The notes below the pieces were generated by a model. It searched no databases. It had not been told where the DNA came from and saw only the letters and a program-made list of their open reading frames with translations. DNA of 64,000 nt from Streptomyces sp. Ncost-T10-10d. GTDB lineage: Bacteria; Actinomycetota; Actinomycetes; Streptomycetales; Streptomycetaceae. Both the position numbers and the translations under genes were made by a program. Each line of letters starts with the position of its first letter. The stretch's first letter is position 1. The stretch is from the NCBI RefSeq assembly GCF_900091955.1, contig NZ_FMDF01000182.1:186001-250000 (forward strand), given 5' to 3'. Shown here piece after piece: positions 20,201-28,231 of this stretch.

Positions 20201-22924
20201 CGCACGATGACGTGGTCGTTCTACCCCGACGGAAAGGTCAAGTCCCGTTCCGACGACGGTGTTCCGGTGGGCAAGTCGGTGGTCCTGGTGGACAACTCCG
20301 ACACCCAGCACACCTCCTCCACGGGCACCTGGGCCACCGGGGACATCACCGGGCAGCAGGGCTACGACCACCGCACCCACGCGGCCGGCACGGGCACGGA
20401 CGCCTTCACGTGGACGCTCGACATCCCCAAGGACGGCACGTACACCGCGTACGTGAAGTACCCGAAGGTGACCGGGGCCGCCACGACCGCGAAGTACACG
20501 CTTGTCCATGGCACGACCACCGAAGCGGCGGTCACCAAGGACCAGAATGCCGCTACCGGCACCTGGGTCAGCCTCGGCAACTACGCCCTCAAGCAGGGCG
20601 AGGACACCAAGCTGAAGCTGGATCAGAACAGCGCCGGCGTCGTGGTCGCGGACGGTGTCAAGCTGGTCCGTGACAATTCCGCGGAGACCGACAACGAGAA
20701 GCGGACCTTCAACTACGCCTACGACGTCAACGGCAACCTGACGTCGATCGACGACACGTCGTCCGGGGCGAAGGTCGACGCCTACGCCATCGCCTACACC
20801 GGCCTCAACCAGGTCCAGAAGGTGACGGAGTCGCTGTCCGGCGCGGCGAAGAAGGCGACGTCGTACACCTACGACGCCAACGGGCAGTCGGAGACGGTCA
20901 CCCATCCCAGCCAGTTCTCCAAGTACACCTACGACCTGCGGGAAAAGGTCAAGACGGTGTCCGTCGGCAAGTCCGCGACGGACAGCGCCCCCAAGGTCAC
21001 GTCGTACACGTACACGGACCGCGCCCAGAAGCTGAAGGAGACCAAGGCCAACGGCAACACCGTCGACTACACCTACTTCCTCGACGGTGCGCTGAAGTCG
21101 ACAGCGGAGAAGAAGGCGGACGGCACCACGCTGGTCGCCTCCCACACCTACGCCTACGACGCCAACGGCAACAAGGCGCAGGACGTCGCGAAGAAGATGA
21201 ACGCCGACAACCGCGCGGCGTACCTCGACTCCACGACCGACCTCACCTACGACCCGGCCGACCGGCTCACCAAGTCGGTCAAGACGGGCAACGGCGCCGG
21301 CACGGAGACGTACGTCCACGACGACAACGCCAACGTCATCAGTCAGACCGTCAAGGGAACGAGCACCACGTTCCGCTATGACCGCAACAGGCTGCTGACC
21401 GCGACGACGTCGGGCGTCGGCGCCAACTACGCCTATGACCCCTTCGGGCGTCAGCAGTCGGTCATCTCCGGCGGCAAGGTCATCGAGCGGAGCGTCTACG
21501 ACGGCTTCGACCACGTCGTGGAGTCCCAGAAGATGGACGCCGGCGGCGCGATGAAGTCGACGACGTACACCTTCGACCCGCTGGACCGCACCGCGTCGAA
21601 GACGGCGGACGGCAAGACGACCGACTTCGAGTACCTGGGTCTGTCCGGCGAGGTCCTCGACGAGAAGGTCGCCGGCGCGCTGACCAAGTCGTTCCAGTAC
21701 AGCCCGTGGGGCGAGCGACTGTCGCAGAGCAAGCACAACACCGACGGCTCGACCGAGGACGGCTACTACGGCTACAACAGCCACACCGACGTCGAGACCC
21801 TGACCGACAAGAACGGCGACACCAAGGCCACCTACGGCTACACCGCCTACGGCAACAACGACGCCACCGAGTTCACCGGCATCGACAAGCCCGAAGCCGG
21901 CCAGCCGGACAAGGAGGAGTACAACCCCTACCGCTTCAACGCCAAGCGCTGGGACGCCCAGTCCGGCACGTACGACATGGGCTTCCGCGACTACAACCCG
22001 GGCCTCAACCGCTTCACCACCCGGGACATGTACAACGGCGCCCTCGCCGACATGAGCCTGGGCGCGGACCCGTACACCAGCAACCGTTACGCCTTCGGCG
22101 GCGGAAACCCCACCAGCCTCGTCGAGCTCGACGGCCACTTCCTCTTCGCGATCCCGGCCATCTACTGGGCGGCGGCGGCACTCTTGGGTACCGCCGCTTA
22201 CGCGTCGACTCCGCAGGGCCAGCAGAATCTGGCGGACGCGGGGGCGGCCCTGGGCAGCATGCTGATGCCGTCAGCGGACGATGCCGGTTCCAGCGACTCG
22301 TCCGACGAACCGCGTCCGGGTCCCACCCCCCAGCCGTCGCCGGGCCCCCAGCCCAGGCCCGCGCCGCGGACCACCGACACCAACAACCCCACGTGCAACA
22401 CGCTGCCTCTGATCGACGGAGGACGGGTCTACGGCGGCCTTGAGGAGTACACGGATCACCAGGGGAACAAGGGCTGCAGGGCGACCGGTGCCTGGGCGTT
22501 CCTCACCAAGGCCGACCGCAGGTCGCGCACAGGGGCGGGCGGTCTGCCCAAGTGCTCCGAATGCGAACCGTCCGTCCAGCCGGACGGAATGGGAGAAATC
22601 GCGGCAGGAGGCGGGAACCCGCAAGCCGGCCACCTGATAGGTTACTGGGGCAAGGGAACTGGGCAGGATGTCCGAAATCTGGTTGCTTTGCATGGCAGGG
22701 CGAATGCAAGGATGGCCAGCAAGGTTGAATCCTTCGGGTGGAAGCATTTGACTGGGGACAACAAACTGTTCATGTCGGTCGTTCCCATCTACGGTGACCC
22801 GCATTCGGCTGTTCCTACGCTCGTTCAGGTGGGAATGACTGCATACGGACCTCAGGGGGATATCGTGGACAATTTCTCGTGCACTGCGATCAACTCCCCG
22901 ACCGGCATCGGCTCGACGTGCTAG
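14291..22924 (+). CDS. Secreted RHS/YD-repeat polymorphic toxin with nuclease tip
   Basis: A 2877-residue RHS protein. GTG at 14291 follows an AAGGGA ribosome site and begins a Sec signal peptide ending in an AYA-A type site near residue 28. In order: a first DNRLRE carbohydrate-binding-like domain from about 320 that contains a golvesin/Xly-like domain (about 455-570), an Fn3-like stretch near 650-740, a second DNRLRE domain (750-950), dozens of YD repeats from about 1170 to 2550 interrupted by a second golvesin-like domain (1990-2130), the RHS core-associated domain (about 2545-2615), a hydrophobic segment, a Pro-rich linker, and a unique tip (2745-2877). The tip has QAGHLIG with H2781 and RNLVALH followed by AN, resembling beta-beta-alpha-Me DNA/RNA nucleases. 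The YD shell encapsulates such tips in known toxins. The immunity gene follows 13 bp downstream. Confidence 0.9.
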   Translation: MKVRYGRAIACLVVSAVAGTMLPQVAYAAPVSSGGGEGIVDAFAGWFSEDEGESDRPESPQTGGTPVLPSREKLPQGKAAGKAKRIAELTGSRTANARYWKLSDGRVQAEVSAVPTGYRAGKSWKDIDPTVTPTDVKGFSFANTKNTASSWFGSDADRLLRFESGDGHAVTLGLQGAGRLAPVAKGDTVTYKDAVRGADLSYQVGPGRVKENIVLAERPDGPVSFTFTLDAGGLTPKAGKDGSVSFYGEAANPVLVIPAAFMTDAKKDAASPYGFAYSKQVTQKLTRAGKGWKLTVTPDAKWLASPERQYPVAVDPTISIAPTPTTAQDVMISSDGPGTNYNDNWRLSVGNTSTGASRALLRFPLTGVPAGTKLDTADLKLYYDQTHTTGDTEVQLEAHRATQAWTEEQATWNSANTITGELSGTAVVVDDGDAGRTAAVGAWPASGNTAYTQYAVNQDYLYNKDSVAGDTYTWQPSLPEDGTYQVETHYVPASDRATSTPYTVTYDGGSKAYTVDQQAGAAGVWKTLGSHPFKAGTLGKVVLGDGPASTTTSVIADAVRFTKGGVVTKQPGELNTWHTFPVTKTVQSWIDGTNANNGFVIKAGDESATGPKGGPRYEGSEFGYGGETANYPKLVLTFGRQGVDLAAPTTIHDTGAELSWSAYQDQDPINTGDDIVEYQVHRSINQTFTPSAATLVSPVASTVTTFTDTTGVPTKADDPDPFGRAYYYMVAVKTKDGQVVGAPTQLARLPKAGRTTKVFAASQDTTLSSARTTLTHDTIDEGGPKNWLSVGNNSATYGDTRALLKFPALGIPATARVLDANVRLWSTQTAQDTTGAIYELRPLTRDFDEATATWVKADASTNWTTPGGDFGAVTADTGAKTNDPARHDWNVTSLAQSWVTTPSSQQGVVLKMADEAASQERTLFLSSEGAEPRLHPKIVVTYIDSTTESTYYAPQTPARMTPNTDYTVDFTLTNTTASTWNAADQVLTYKWALPDGTDVTGGGNQVQTALPSSVVPGGSVSLQAQVKTPINSDNGNKRTDYVLTWDVYNKTTGTWTSGTAGIPGLKQNVAVEDPTSNQLGMEKFYSYTGKNTGAGSTVMNNTASGNSVWQYNAFTNPGRGVTTFARFAYNSLDTSDTVSGPGWSFQAAGPIRLGAPLEFHPKPHPTEIRLPDGDGTTHVFREQPDGSWKAPAGVHYKLTAKPGLDCTPLKDPIPDAWTMTRPDGTRFLFGCDGYMTSLVDKNGNTQTYTYEERKSNNKPTKFLKYITDPTGRQSLTVEYYSKADGNNPKIIDHIKSMTDVSGRKLTFEYSDKGLLTKLTDGAGSTQPKVFGFEYDATQGNKNVKLVKATDPRGNATTMAYYAPQTGDDPKYHWWTKTITDRLQGATGFSYAVNAGNAKFTDTEVTDAESRATDYVTDDFGRAVQTTNAKSQTMKLSWDADNNVTYMEEGNGAKTAYCYDQKTGYPLWKRDAENNKAGVPTASDCAPGTYPANSARYVYQTRADGYSADLFTKTSPEGRKWQFGYDTFGNLKTVTDPKGVATTTAGDYTTSYEYDSYGQLTRATDANGNADTNSDFGPTGFPRTMTDALNKSSTFVYDERGQVTEVTDALGKKVTQTYDTFGRPLVKTEPKDQATGDLISAPAPVYDANDNVTTSTAPNGAVSTAVYDAADQMTSATAPKYTTTSDERKTTYTYDKVGNLKTTTEPKGTLTTADATDFVTTNHYNEIYQLTSVVNANGDKVSYEYDDVGNTTKVVDPKKNATADTADYSTLTAYDLNHRSTTVTDAAGKTTKKAYDKDSLVVSTTDAENNTTLVSYDERGKQTEVKVPRSGTSPITYRTTRYEYDQVGNTTKVITPRAVEAGTTTAFTVRTEYDALNRPKRQYQPYDPADTRHNDPNVYTETVYDAVGRVAKTSMPPSEGQTVRNDTAFEYFDNGWTKSSTDPWDIAVTYDYNDLGQQTARTLTSAGGSSNRTMTWSFYPDGKVKSRSDDGVPVGKSVVLVDNSDTQHTSSTGTWATGDITGQQGYDHRTHAAGTGTDAFTWTLDIPKDGTYTAYVKYPKVTGAATTAKYTLVHGTTTEAAVTKDQNAATGTWVSLGNYALKQGEDTKLKLDQNSAGVVVADGVKLVRDNSAETDNEKRTFNYAYDVNGNLTSIDDTSSGAKVDAYAIAYTGLNQVQKVTESLSGAAKKATSYTYDANGQSETVTHPSQFSKYTYDLREKVKTVSVGKSATDSAPKVTSYTYTDRAQKLKETKANGNTVDYTYFLDGALKSTAEKKADGTTLVASHTYAYDANGNKAQDVAKKMNADNRAAYLDSTTDLTYDPADRLTKSVKTGNGAGTETYVHDDNANVISQTVKGTSTTFRYDRNRLLTATTSGVGANYAYDPFGRQQSVISGGKVIERSVYDGFDHVVESQKMDAGGAMKSTTYTFDPLDRTASKTADGKTTDFEYLGLSGEVLDEKVAGALTKSFQYSPWGERLSQSKHNTDGSTEDGYYGYNSHTDVETLTDKNGDTKATYGYTAYGNNDATEFTGIDKPEAGQPDKEEYNPYRFNAKRWDAQSGTYDMGFRDYNPGLNRFTTRDMYNGALADMSLGADPYTSNRYAFGGGNPTSLVELDGHFLFAIPAIYWAAAALLGTAAYASTPQGQQNLADAGAALGSMLMPSADDAGSSDSSDEPRPGPTPQPSPGPQPRPAPRTTDTNNPTCNTLPLIDGGRVYGGLEEYTDHQGNKGCRATGAWAFLTKADRRSRTGAGGLPKCSECEPSVQPDGMGEIAAGGGNPQAGHLIGYWGKGTGQDVRNLVALHGRANARMASKVESFGWKHLTGDNKLFMSVVPIYGDPHSAVPTLVQVGMTAYGPQGDIVDNFSCTAINSPTGIGSTC

Positions 22925-22937
22925 AAGGGGCCTAGTC

Positions 22938-23459
22938 GTGGCAACGCTCTCAGAGATACAGGCCCTGTTGGGTGAACCCCGGTTCAACTGGTCGGATCCG
23001 GCACCATGGACCGAACTGGAGCAGGAACTCGGCATCGAATTCCCTGCGGACTTCCGCGAGATCGTGGACGCCTACGGTTCGATCTCGATCAACGGGCAGT
23101 TGTATCTGAAACACCCCGCCGGCCATCTTCTGCACAGCCTGGGAAAGGACATCAGGCTGGATCTCGAGTTCTGGCGCGAGGAGGACATGGCCGAGTTCCT
23201 GCCCAGTCCGGCAGGGGCGGCCCCCGGTGAGTTGATGCCGGTGGCGACGGCCACGACGGGGGAGATGGTTTTCCTCCGCGTTCCTGATGAACCCTCGTCG
23301 CCCTGGCGCGTCCTGGTTCAGGAGATGGACAGTCCGGCATGGACTCTCTACGAGATGACGTTCAGCGAGTGGTTGCTGGCTTATCTCAAGGGTAGAGACG
23401 TGACGTTGTGTTCTCGCAACTTCGCGCCTGACCGCCCGTTCTACGAATTCCTGCCCTGA
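22938..23459 (+). CDS. SUKH (SMI1/KNR4) family immunity protein
   Basis: 173 residues, GTG start with an AGAAGGGG ribosome site, 13 bp after the RHS toxin stop. The N-terminal block (ELGIEFPADFREIVDAYGS, residues about 29-47) is the hallmark of the SMI1/KNR4 or SUKH superfamily, the commonest immunity fold for nuclease-type polymorphic toxins. It should act in the cytosol by binding the toxin tip and blocking its active site. It is co-transcribed with the toxin and followed at once by a strong terminator, so toxin and immunity form one unit. Confidence 0.85.
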   Translation: MATLSEIQALLGEPRFNWSDPAPWTELEQELGIEFPADFREIVDAYGSISINGQLYLKHPAGHLLHSLGKDIRLDLEFWREEDMAEFLPSPAGAAPGELMPVATATTGEMVFLRVPDEPSSPWRVLVQEMDSPAWTLYEMTFSEWLLAYLKGRDVTLCSRNFAPDRPFYEFLP

Positions 23460-23465
23460 AAATGA

Positions 23466-23510
23466 ACACGGTGGTATCTCCGGTCCTGGTGACCGGAGAT
23501 ACCACCGTGT
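23466..23510 (+). terminator. Perfect 19-bp hairpin terminator
   Basis: Arms 23466-23484 and 23492-23510 are perfectly complementary with a 7-base loop; a short T run follows at 23514-23517. It ends the toxin-immunity unit and may also insulate the leftward frame on the other side. Confidence 0.9.
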
Positions 23511-23526
23511 GATGTTTTCCCCGTGG

Positions 23527-24238
23527 TTACCTGAGCCACGTTGTTGATCGCTTCCCGGGATTCAGCGGCAATCCCTGTTCGACCCCGACTTCAAGGTGAC
23601 GGGCACGTCCGCGGTGGGCGTACGTCGACACGAAGTCGTCGCCCTCACCGGTGATCTCGTACAGGTCGGGCTGCGGCAGGTCGACGATCTCGAAGGGCCG
23701 GCCCCTGGCGTCGGTCGCCTTGCTGAGCACGGCCTTCGCCTGGTCGGCCGCGCGCGACCAGGAGTCGGCGGGCGTGTCGGGGTGTGCCTTGTCCAGCACC
23801 ACCACGCCGGGCTCGGTGAACCGCACGAGGCTGTCCACGTGAGCGTCGGTGATGTCCTGGCCGCGCACGCCGGCCAGCCAGATCACCTTCTTGATGCCCA
23901 GGGTCCGCTCGAGCTCGGCCTCGATCTGGTCCCGGCTCTTTCCGCGGTTGCGGTTGTCGTTGACGATCGAGCTCTCGGTGATGAGGAGAGTGCCCTCGCC
24001 GTCGGTCTCGAAGGAGCCGCCCTCGGCGACCAGAGGAGCCTGCCTGCGGGGGATGTCGTACTTCGCCGGCAGGGTGCGGCCCACCCGGGCATCGTTGGTG
24101 TGTACCTGCTTGTCGCCCCATCCGTTGAAGTTGAAATCGACGCCGACGACGTCGCCGTCCTGCTCCACGAACACCGGCACGGTGTCGCGGGCCCACAGGT
24201 CGTCGACGGCCAGGGTTCGGTGTTCGTCGGTGACGCCG
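23527..24238 (-). pseudogene. Agmatine deiminase internal fragment
   Basis: Leftward reading gives the middle of an agmatine deiminase (peptidyl-arginine deiminase superfamily): DDLWARDT, then FNFNGWGDKQ, then LVAEGGSFETDGEGTLL. The first 100 or so residues are absent: homology starts abruptly at about 24238, where a plus-strand gene fragment begins. Homology also stops after a DFVSTY motif near 23620; the remaining 28 codons to the stop at 23527 are unrelated. The lost C-terminal part normally carries the catalytic cysteine in a GGGNIHC motif. The remnant therefore cannot be active. The coordinates given are the extent of the open frame that holds the homology. Confidence 0.8.
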
Positions 24239-24248
24239 TGCAGAGCAG

Positions 24249-24455
24249 ATCCACGGGGCCGCCAACGGCTTCCCTGGCTACACGGACCCGGTCGCCCACC
24301 GCACCAGCCTGGAGTACGTGCGTGACGAGATCCGTCCGCAGCACCTGTACCTCGGGCACCCGTACCGCCGCGTCGACGGCACGCCGTGCGGTGTCGAGCT
24401 CGACACCGCACAGGCCCAGGGGGCCATCTCCCGCTCGCGAACGAGAGCCGTGTGA
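24249..24455 (+). pseudogene. C-terminal fragment of an MBL-fold hydrolase
   Basis: 68 in-frame codons ending in TGA at 24453-24455. They match the end of a metallo-beta-lactamase-fold hydrolase: GFPGYTDP, then RPQHLYLGHPYR with the last metal-binding His region, then GVELDTAQAQ. The N-terminal metal-binding core is missing, and upstream the sequence turns directly into the antisense of the agmatine deiminase fragment. It is a relic of a deletion or inversion. Confidence 0.75.
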
Positions 24456-24627
24456 CCGCGGCCGCCTGCGGCTGCCTGCAGGAGACGGTGCCGAGCCGGC
24501 CGTCCGTCGATCGGAGGCGCGAGTCTCGGCCACGGGTAGGCCGTGCGAGCCCCGTGTCGGTACTGGCTGTCACGCTCTGTGTCCGGCCCAGGTGCTGCGG
24601 AGAGGCTGAGTCACTAGGCTCGTCATC

Positions 24628-25383
24628 GTGTCCAGCGTGTGCGTGATGTCGGCTTCCCTGATTCCCGCCGGTATCACGGTCGCGACCCGCTATCTCGACC
24701 TTGCCGGTGTCTTCTCGTGCGCGCTGCTGGGTGGTGCCGTGGCCCGTACGGCGGGCCTGGACCTGTTCGGGTTCCTGGTGGTGGGCATCATCTCCGGTTT
24801 GGGCGGAGGCCTGATCAGGGACGTGCTGCTGCAGCACGGTACCCCTGTCGCGCTGACCGACTACGCCTACCTGCCGACCGCCGTCGCCGGTGCCGTGGTG
24901 GTTTTTCTCATCAAGATCAGCGAGGAGTCCTGGAGCCGGCTGTTCACCGCGCTCGACGCCGCGGTCATCGGGTTCTGGGCGATCACCGGTGTGAACAAGA
25001 CGCTGGCCGTCGGCCTGGGCTGGCTGCCGGCCGTCCTGCTGGGCACCGTGACCGCCGTCGGCGGCGGCGCCCTGCGCGATGTCGTCCTCGGCCGGGTGCC
25101 GGCCGTCTTCGGCGGTAACGGTCTCTACGCCACCGTCGCCGTTGCGGTGGCCGGAGTCACGGTGATCTGCGTGTACCTCGGCGTGCCGGGGATCGGCGTC
25201 GGCCTGGGCGTCGCCCTGGCCCTGGCCTTCCGGCTCACCGCCGTGCGGTTCGGCTGGAACCTGCCCAACAGCCTGGACTGGCAGCCCCGTTCCAAGGCGG
25301 CCGCGATGCTGCGGCGCCGCACCGATCCCGCCATCCGAAACGGGAAAGAAGAGCAGTCCCACCCGCGCAAGGAGCCGTCATGA
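24628..25383 (+). CDS. TRIC/UPF0126 family cation channel
   Basis: A 251-residue membrane protein with about seven hydrophobic helices arranged as two similar halves. Each half carries the family signature: GLGGGLIRDVLL near residue 60 and AVGGGALRDVVLG near residue 145. This is the UPF0126/YadS family, now known as prokaryotic trimeric intracellular cation channels permeable to potassium. The GTG at 24628 has no close ribosome site; the in-frame GTG at 24643 or ATG at 24646 are alternatives. Its stop overlaps the next start by four bases, so it is co-expressed with the M20 amidohydrolase. Confidence 0.85.
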   Translation: MSSVCVMSASLIPAGITVATRYLDLAGVFSCALLGGAVARTAGLDLFGFLVVGIISGLGGGLIRDVLLQHGTPVALTDYAYLPTAVAGAVVVFLIKISEESWSRLFTALDAAVIGFWAITGVNKTLAVGLGWLPAVLLGTVTAVGGGALRDVVLGRVPAVFGGNGLYATVAVAVAGVTVICVYLGVPGIGVGLGVALALAFRLTAVRFGWNLPNSLDWQPRSKAAAMLRRRTDPAIRNGKEEQSHPRKEPS

Positions 25384-26636
25384 CCGACCGTGCCCATGCC
25401 GTGCTGTCCGGCCTCGCCGAAATCCGCTCGGATCTCGAGGACCTCTACCAGGATCTGCACAGGCATCCCGAACTCGGCCTGCGGGAGCACCGCACGGCGA
25501 AGAAGGCGTCCGATGCCCTGCGGGACTTCGGTTACGAGGTCGTCGACGGCATCGGCGGCACCGGCCTGATCGGTGTGCTGGCCAACGGCGACGGACCTAC
25601 CGTCATGACCCGCGCGGACATGGACGCCCTCCCGGTACGCGAGCAGACCGGTCTGCCCTACGCCTCCACCGTGACCCTGATCGGTCCGGACGGCACCGAG
25701 CAGCCGGTCATGCACGCCTGCGGGCACGATGTGCACGTGACCGCTCTGATCGGCTGCGCACGGCTGATGGCTCAGGCCAAGGACGCCTGGCGCGGTACCT
25801 TCGTGGCGCTCTTCCAGCCCTCGGAGGAGAACGGCGCCGGTGCCCAGGCCATGATCGACGACGGGCTCACAGCAAAGGCGCCCCGGCCCGACGTGGTGCT
25901 CGCCCAGCACGTCCTGCCATATCCGGCCGGCTACGTCGGCACCCGTCCGGGGTCCTTCCTGTCGGCCGCGGACAGCCTGCGCATCACCGTCCACGGTCGA
26001 GGGGCGCACGCCTCCATGCCCCAGGCCGCGGTCGACCCCGTGGTGATGGCCGCCATGATCGTCGTGCGCCTGCAGACCATCGTCTCCCGGGAACTCGCCG
26101 CCACCACCCCCGCCGTCGTCACCGTGGGCAGCATCCACGCGGGCAGCGGCCCCAACGTCATCCCCGACAGCGCCGTCATCCAGCTCAACGTCCGTACCTA
26201 CGACGATGCCACGCGCACCCAGGTCCTGAAGGCGATCGAACGCATCGTCCGGACCGAGTGCGAGGCGTCCGGGTCGCCGAAGGCACCCGAGATCGAGAAG
26301 ACGGCCGCCTTCCCGCCCACCGTCAACGACGAGGAAGCCACCCGGCGCGTCGCCGAGGCGTTCGCCGCCCACTTCGGCGACGACGCACACACCATCGACC
26401 TGCAGACCGCCAGCGAGGACATGAGCGAGCTCCCCCAAGCGTTCGGCGCGCCGTTCACCTACTGGGGCATCGGAGGCATCGACGCCGACCTGTACGCCCG
26501 GGCCGCCAAGAACGGCACCATCGCCCAGGACATCCCGGTCAACCACAGCCCGACCTTCGCCCCCGTCATCCAGCCCACCCTGGACACCGGCGTCAGCGCC
26601 ATGACGGTGGCCGCCCTCGCCTGGTTCGGCAGCTGA
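25380..26636 (+). CDS. M20 family amidohydrolase (hippurate hydrolase-like)
   Basis: 418 residues; ATG overlaps the TRIC stop (ATGA) and has an AAGGAG ribosome site. M20D metallopeptidase signatures are present: HRHPELGLREH near residue 28, MTRADMDALPV near 76, the metal ligand block HACGHDVH near 111-118, PSEENGAGA near 147 and a GRGAHASMP dimerisation-domain motif near 207. Such enzymes hydrolyse N-acyl amino acids or related amides (hippurate, N-acetyl-amino acids, indole conjugates) in the cytosol using two metal ions. The exact substrate cannot be told. No frameshift or missing ligand was seen. Confidence 0.9.
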   Translation: MTDRAHAVLSGLAEIRSDLEDLYQDLHRHPELGLREHRTAKKASDALRDFGYEVVDGIGGTGLIGVLANGDGPTVMTRADMDALPVREQTGLPYASTVTLIGPDGTEQPVMHACGHDVHVTALIGCARLMAQAKDAWRGTFVALFQPSEENGAGAQAMIDDGLTAKAPRPDVVLAQHVLPYPAGYVGTRPGSFLSAADSLRITVHGRGAHASMPQAAVDPVVMAAMIVVRLQTIVSRELAATTPAVVTVGSIHAGSGPNVIPDSAVIQLNVRTYDDATRTQVLKAIERIVRTECEASGSPKAPEIEKTAAFPPTVNDEEATRRVAEAFAAHFGDDAHTIDLQTASEDMSELPQAFGAPFTYWGIGGIDADLYARAAKNGTIAQDIPVNHSPTFAPVIQPTLDTGVSAMTVAALAWFGS

Positions 26637-26817
26637 CACAAACCCGGCATCTCCGGCGAGCCGTGGCGCAGGCGGTCGCTACCCACCCCGGCGACGGCAA
26701 ACCCCCCGATGCCAACGCAGTTCGGCCGCGAACAGCGGGAATCGAGGGGTGCCACTGCTGAGCGAGAGCGAGCAGCCGCCGCTGCACTGTGCAACGGCGG
26801 CCGCATCCACAAGGCCG

Positions 26818-26994
26818 TTACGACAGCTCTCGCTCGATCTGGCTTTCGTTGATCTTCTCTTCCCGCATGGTCTTCTCGTTCTGGACGGCGTAGCGGGTCT
26901 GCGCCCCGCTGCCCTCGGTCTGGCGGATCTCGCCCTGCTGCTTCTGGTTCTGCTGGTCCCGGTACTCGACGCGCTGTCCCTGGCGGTATGTCAT
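26818..26994 (-). CDS. Small 58-residue Gln-rich protein, Tudor/KOW-like
   Basis: Leftward small gene, ATG at 26994 with a GGAG ribosome site six bases upstream. The product opens with a GQRVEYRDQQN stretch, then GEIRQTEG, ARYAV-like residues and a Glu-rich tail. The pattern (a short beta barrel beginning with a xGxxVxYR motif) recalls the DUF2945/hypervirulence-associated Tudor-like proteins common in Streptomyces. It has no signal peptide or membrane helix. Nucleic acid binding is possible but unproven. Confidence 0.65.
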   Translation of the reverse strand: MTYRQGQRVEYRDQQNQKQQGEIRQTEGSGAQTRYAVQNEKTMREEKINESQIERELS

Positions 26995-27289
26995 GGAATC
27001 TCCAAGTCTCGTGTGGATTGACGGAGGGCCGACCCCGCTCGTTCGGCGAGGGACGCACCTCCTCGGCGCCTGCGACTGTCGCTCGGCGTCCTCTGACAGC
27101 CCACCTCCACGTCCGCGCTACAGCAACCACTGCGAGGCGAATGGGGTACGGCTCGCCCCCGGCCGAGGTTGCGCCAATGGTGATCAACTTTCGGTGACGG
27201 CGGTCAAGGGTCGCTGATGCGGGACAGCCGGGCTTCGAGGCCATCGAGGACGGCTTCCGCTCCGCATGCGGACCTCTGCGTGGCCATCT
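26995..27289. other. No gene recognised
   Basis: About 300 bp upstream of the small leftward gene. The frames here have no ribosome site or family resemblance. It should contain the promoter of the 58-residue gene. Confidence 0.3.
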
Positions 27290-27668
27290 CGGCGAGGTCA
27301 CCGTCCTGGTGGTCGGCCTCGCGCTGCTCAGCTCCGTGGCGGTCCTGCCCGCGCAGCTCGCCGCACTCGGCGACCGGGTCGAAGGGGCTCGTACGCCCTG
27401 GCTCGGCAGGCGCAGGACCGCGCCGGGAAGGAGTCGCCTTCGAGGCCGGGCGGCGCGGACGGCCGTACGTCGGCCCGTGCCGACCGGCGCGACGTCAGCG
27501 GTGGCCCTGCTGGTCATGGCACCGCCGGCGCCGGGGATCCGGTTGCAGGGCGCCGCGGCGACCACCAGCCTGCCGCCCGGTGCTGCGACCGTGGTGGACG
27601 CCGCGACCCGGATGGAGCAGGAGCTCCCACCTGCCGCTGCTGAGCCGGGTGACGGGGCTGCTGCCTGA
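27290..27668 (+). pseudogene. MMPL exporter internal fragment
   Basis: One frame carries the MMPL-family block VAVLPAQLAALGDRVEG followed by a TPWLGRRR loop and, 50 residues on, ALLVMAPPAPGIRLQGAA, which is the loop and helix 7 region of an MMPL transporter. Nothing resembling the preceding helices or the rest of the protein is present, and the frame stops at 27668. It is a decayed fragment, not derived from the near-intact MMPL gene 2 kb downstream by simple duplication, since the two differ clearly. Confidence 0.6.
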
Positions 27669-28231
27669 CTGGCCTCCGGGTGGGTCCCCGCTCCCGTAGC
27701 GGCACCTCCCGTACCGGCTCCGGGCAGCCCAGCGCCGACGAGGGGCGGCGGCGCCCATGCCGTGCGACTCTGTGCTCGAGCGCGGATACGACAGCTCGTC
27801 CGTCCCGGGCCCGGAGGCTGACCCTGTCGGAGTCGGCGACCCCGCTCGCTCGAAGACGGCCATCGAGCGGCTCATCATGCGGCGCGAGGTACACCTGCCG
27901 GGGGAGACCGCTGCGGCGGATGCAGTACGGGTCAGCCGCCCGCCCGGAGAAGCCCTGAGTGTCAACTGCGGGGAGAGGACCTGGACCTCGCCGGGTACTC
28001 GCGGCCGAGGGCGGCCGCACACGCACCCGCCGCCGTGTGGAGGGCCGGGCGTGCAAGCGGGTGCAGGAGCCGACCGCCTCCGCCGGAACCGGGTCGGCCA
28101 CCTCATCGATGTGCACAACCGCGGTACGCGCTGCGAGGTGTCACCGATGCCGGGTAGCCATTCCCCGATCGCACCCGGCCGCAATGACAGCCATCCGTAG
28201 TTGCCGTGCTAGGAACGGGCGTGTGGCCGAT
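27669..28231. other. No gene recognised, probably degraded DNA
   Basis: 560 bp between the MMPL fragment and the response regulator fragment. Frames such as 27757-28200 on the plus strand have no recognisable domain. Given the fragments on both sides, this is likely scrambled remnant sequence. Confidence 0.35.

Noticed and set aside
17042..22138. 1698-codon minus-strand open frame
   Set aside because: Antisense of the YD repeats; periodic Val/Gly/Arg composition mirrors the repeats.
26749..27021. 90-codon plus-strand frame with a hydrophobic Leu-rich stretch
   Set aside because: It is the antisense of the 58-residue gene at 26818-26994, which has a ribosome site; Leu runs come from antisense Gln/Glu codons.
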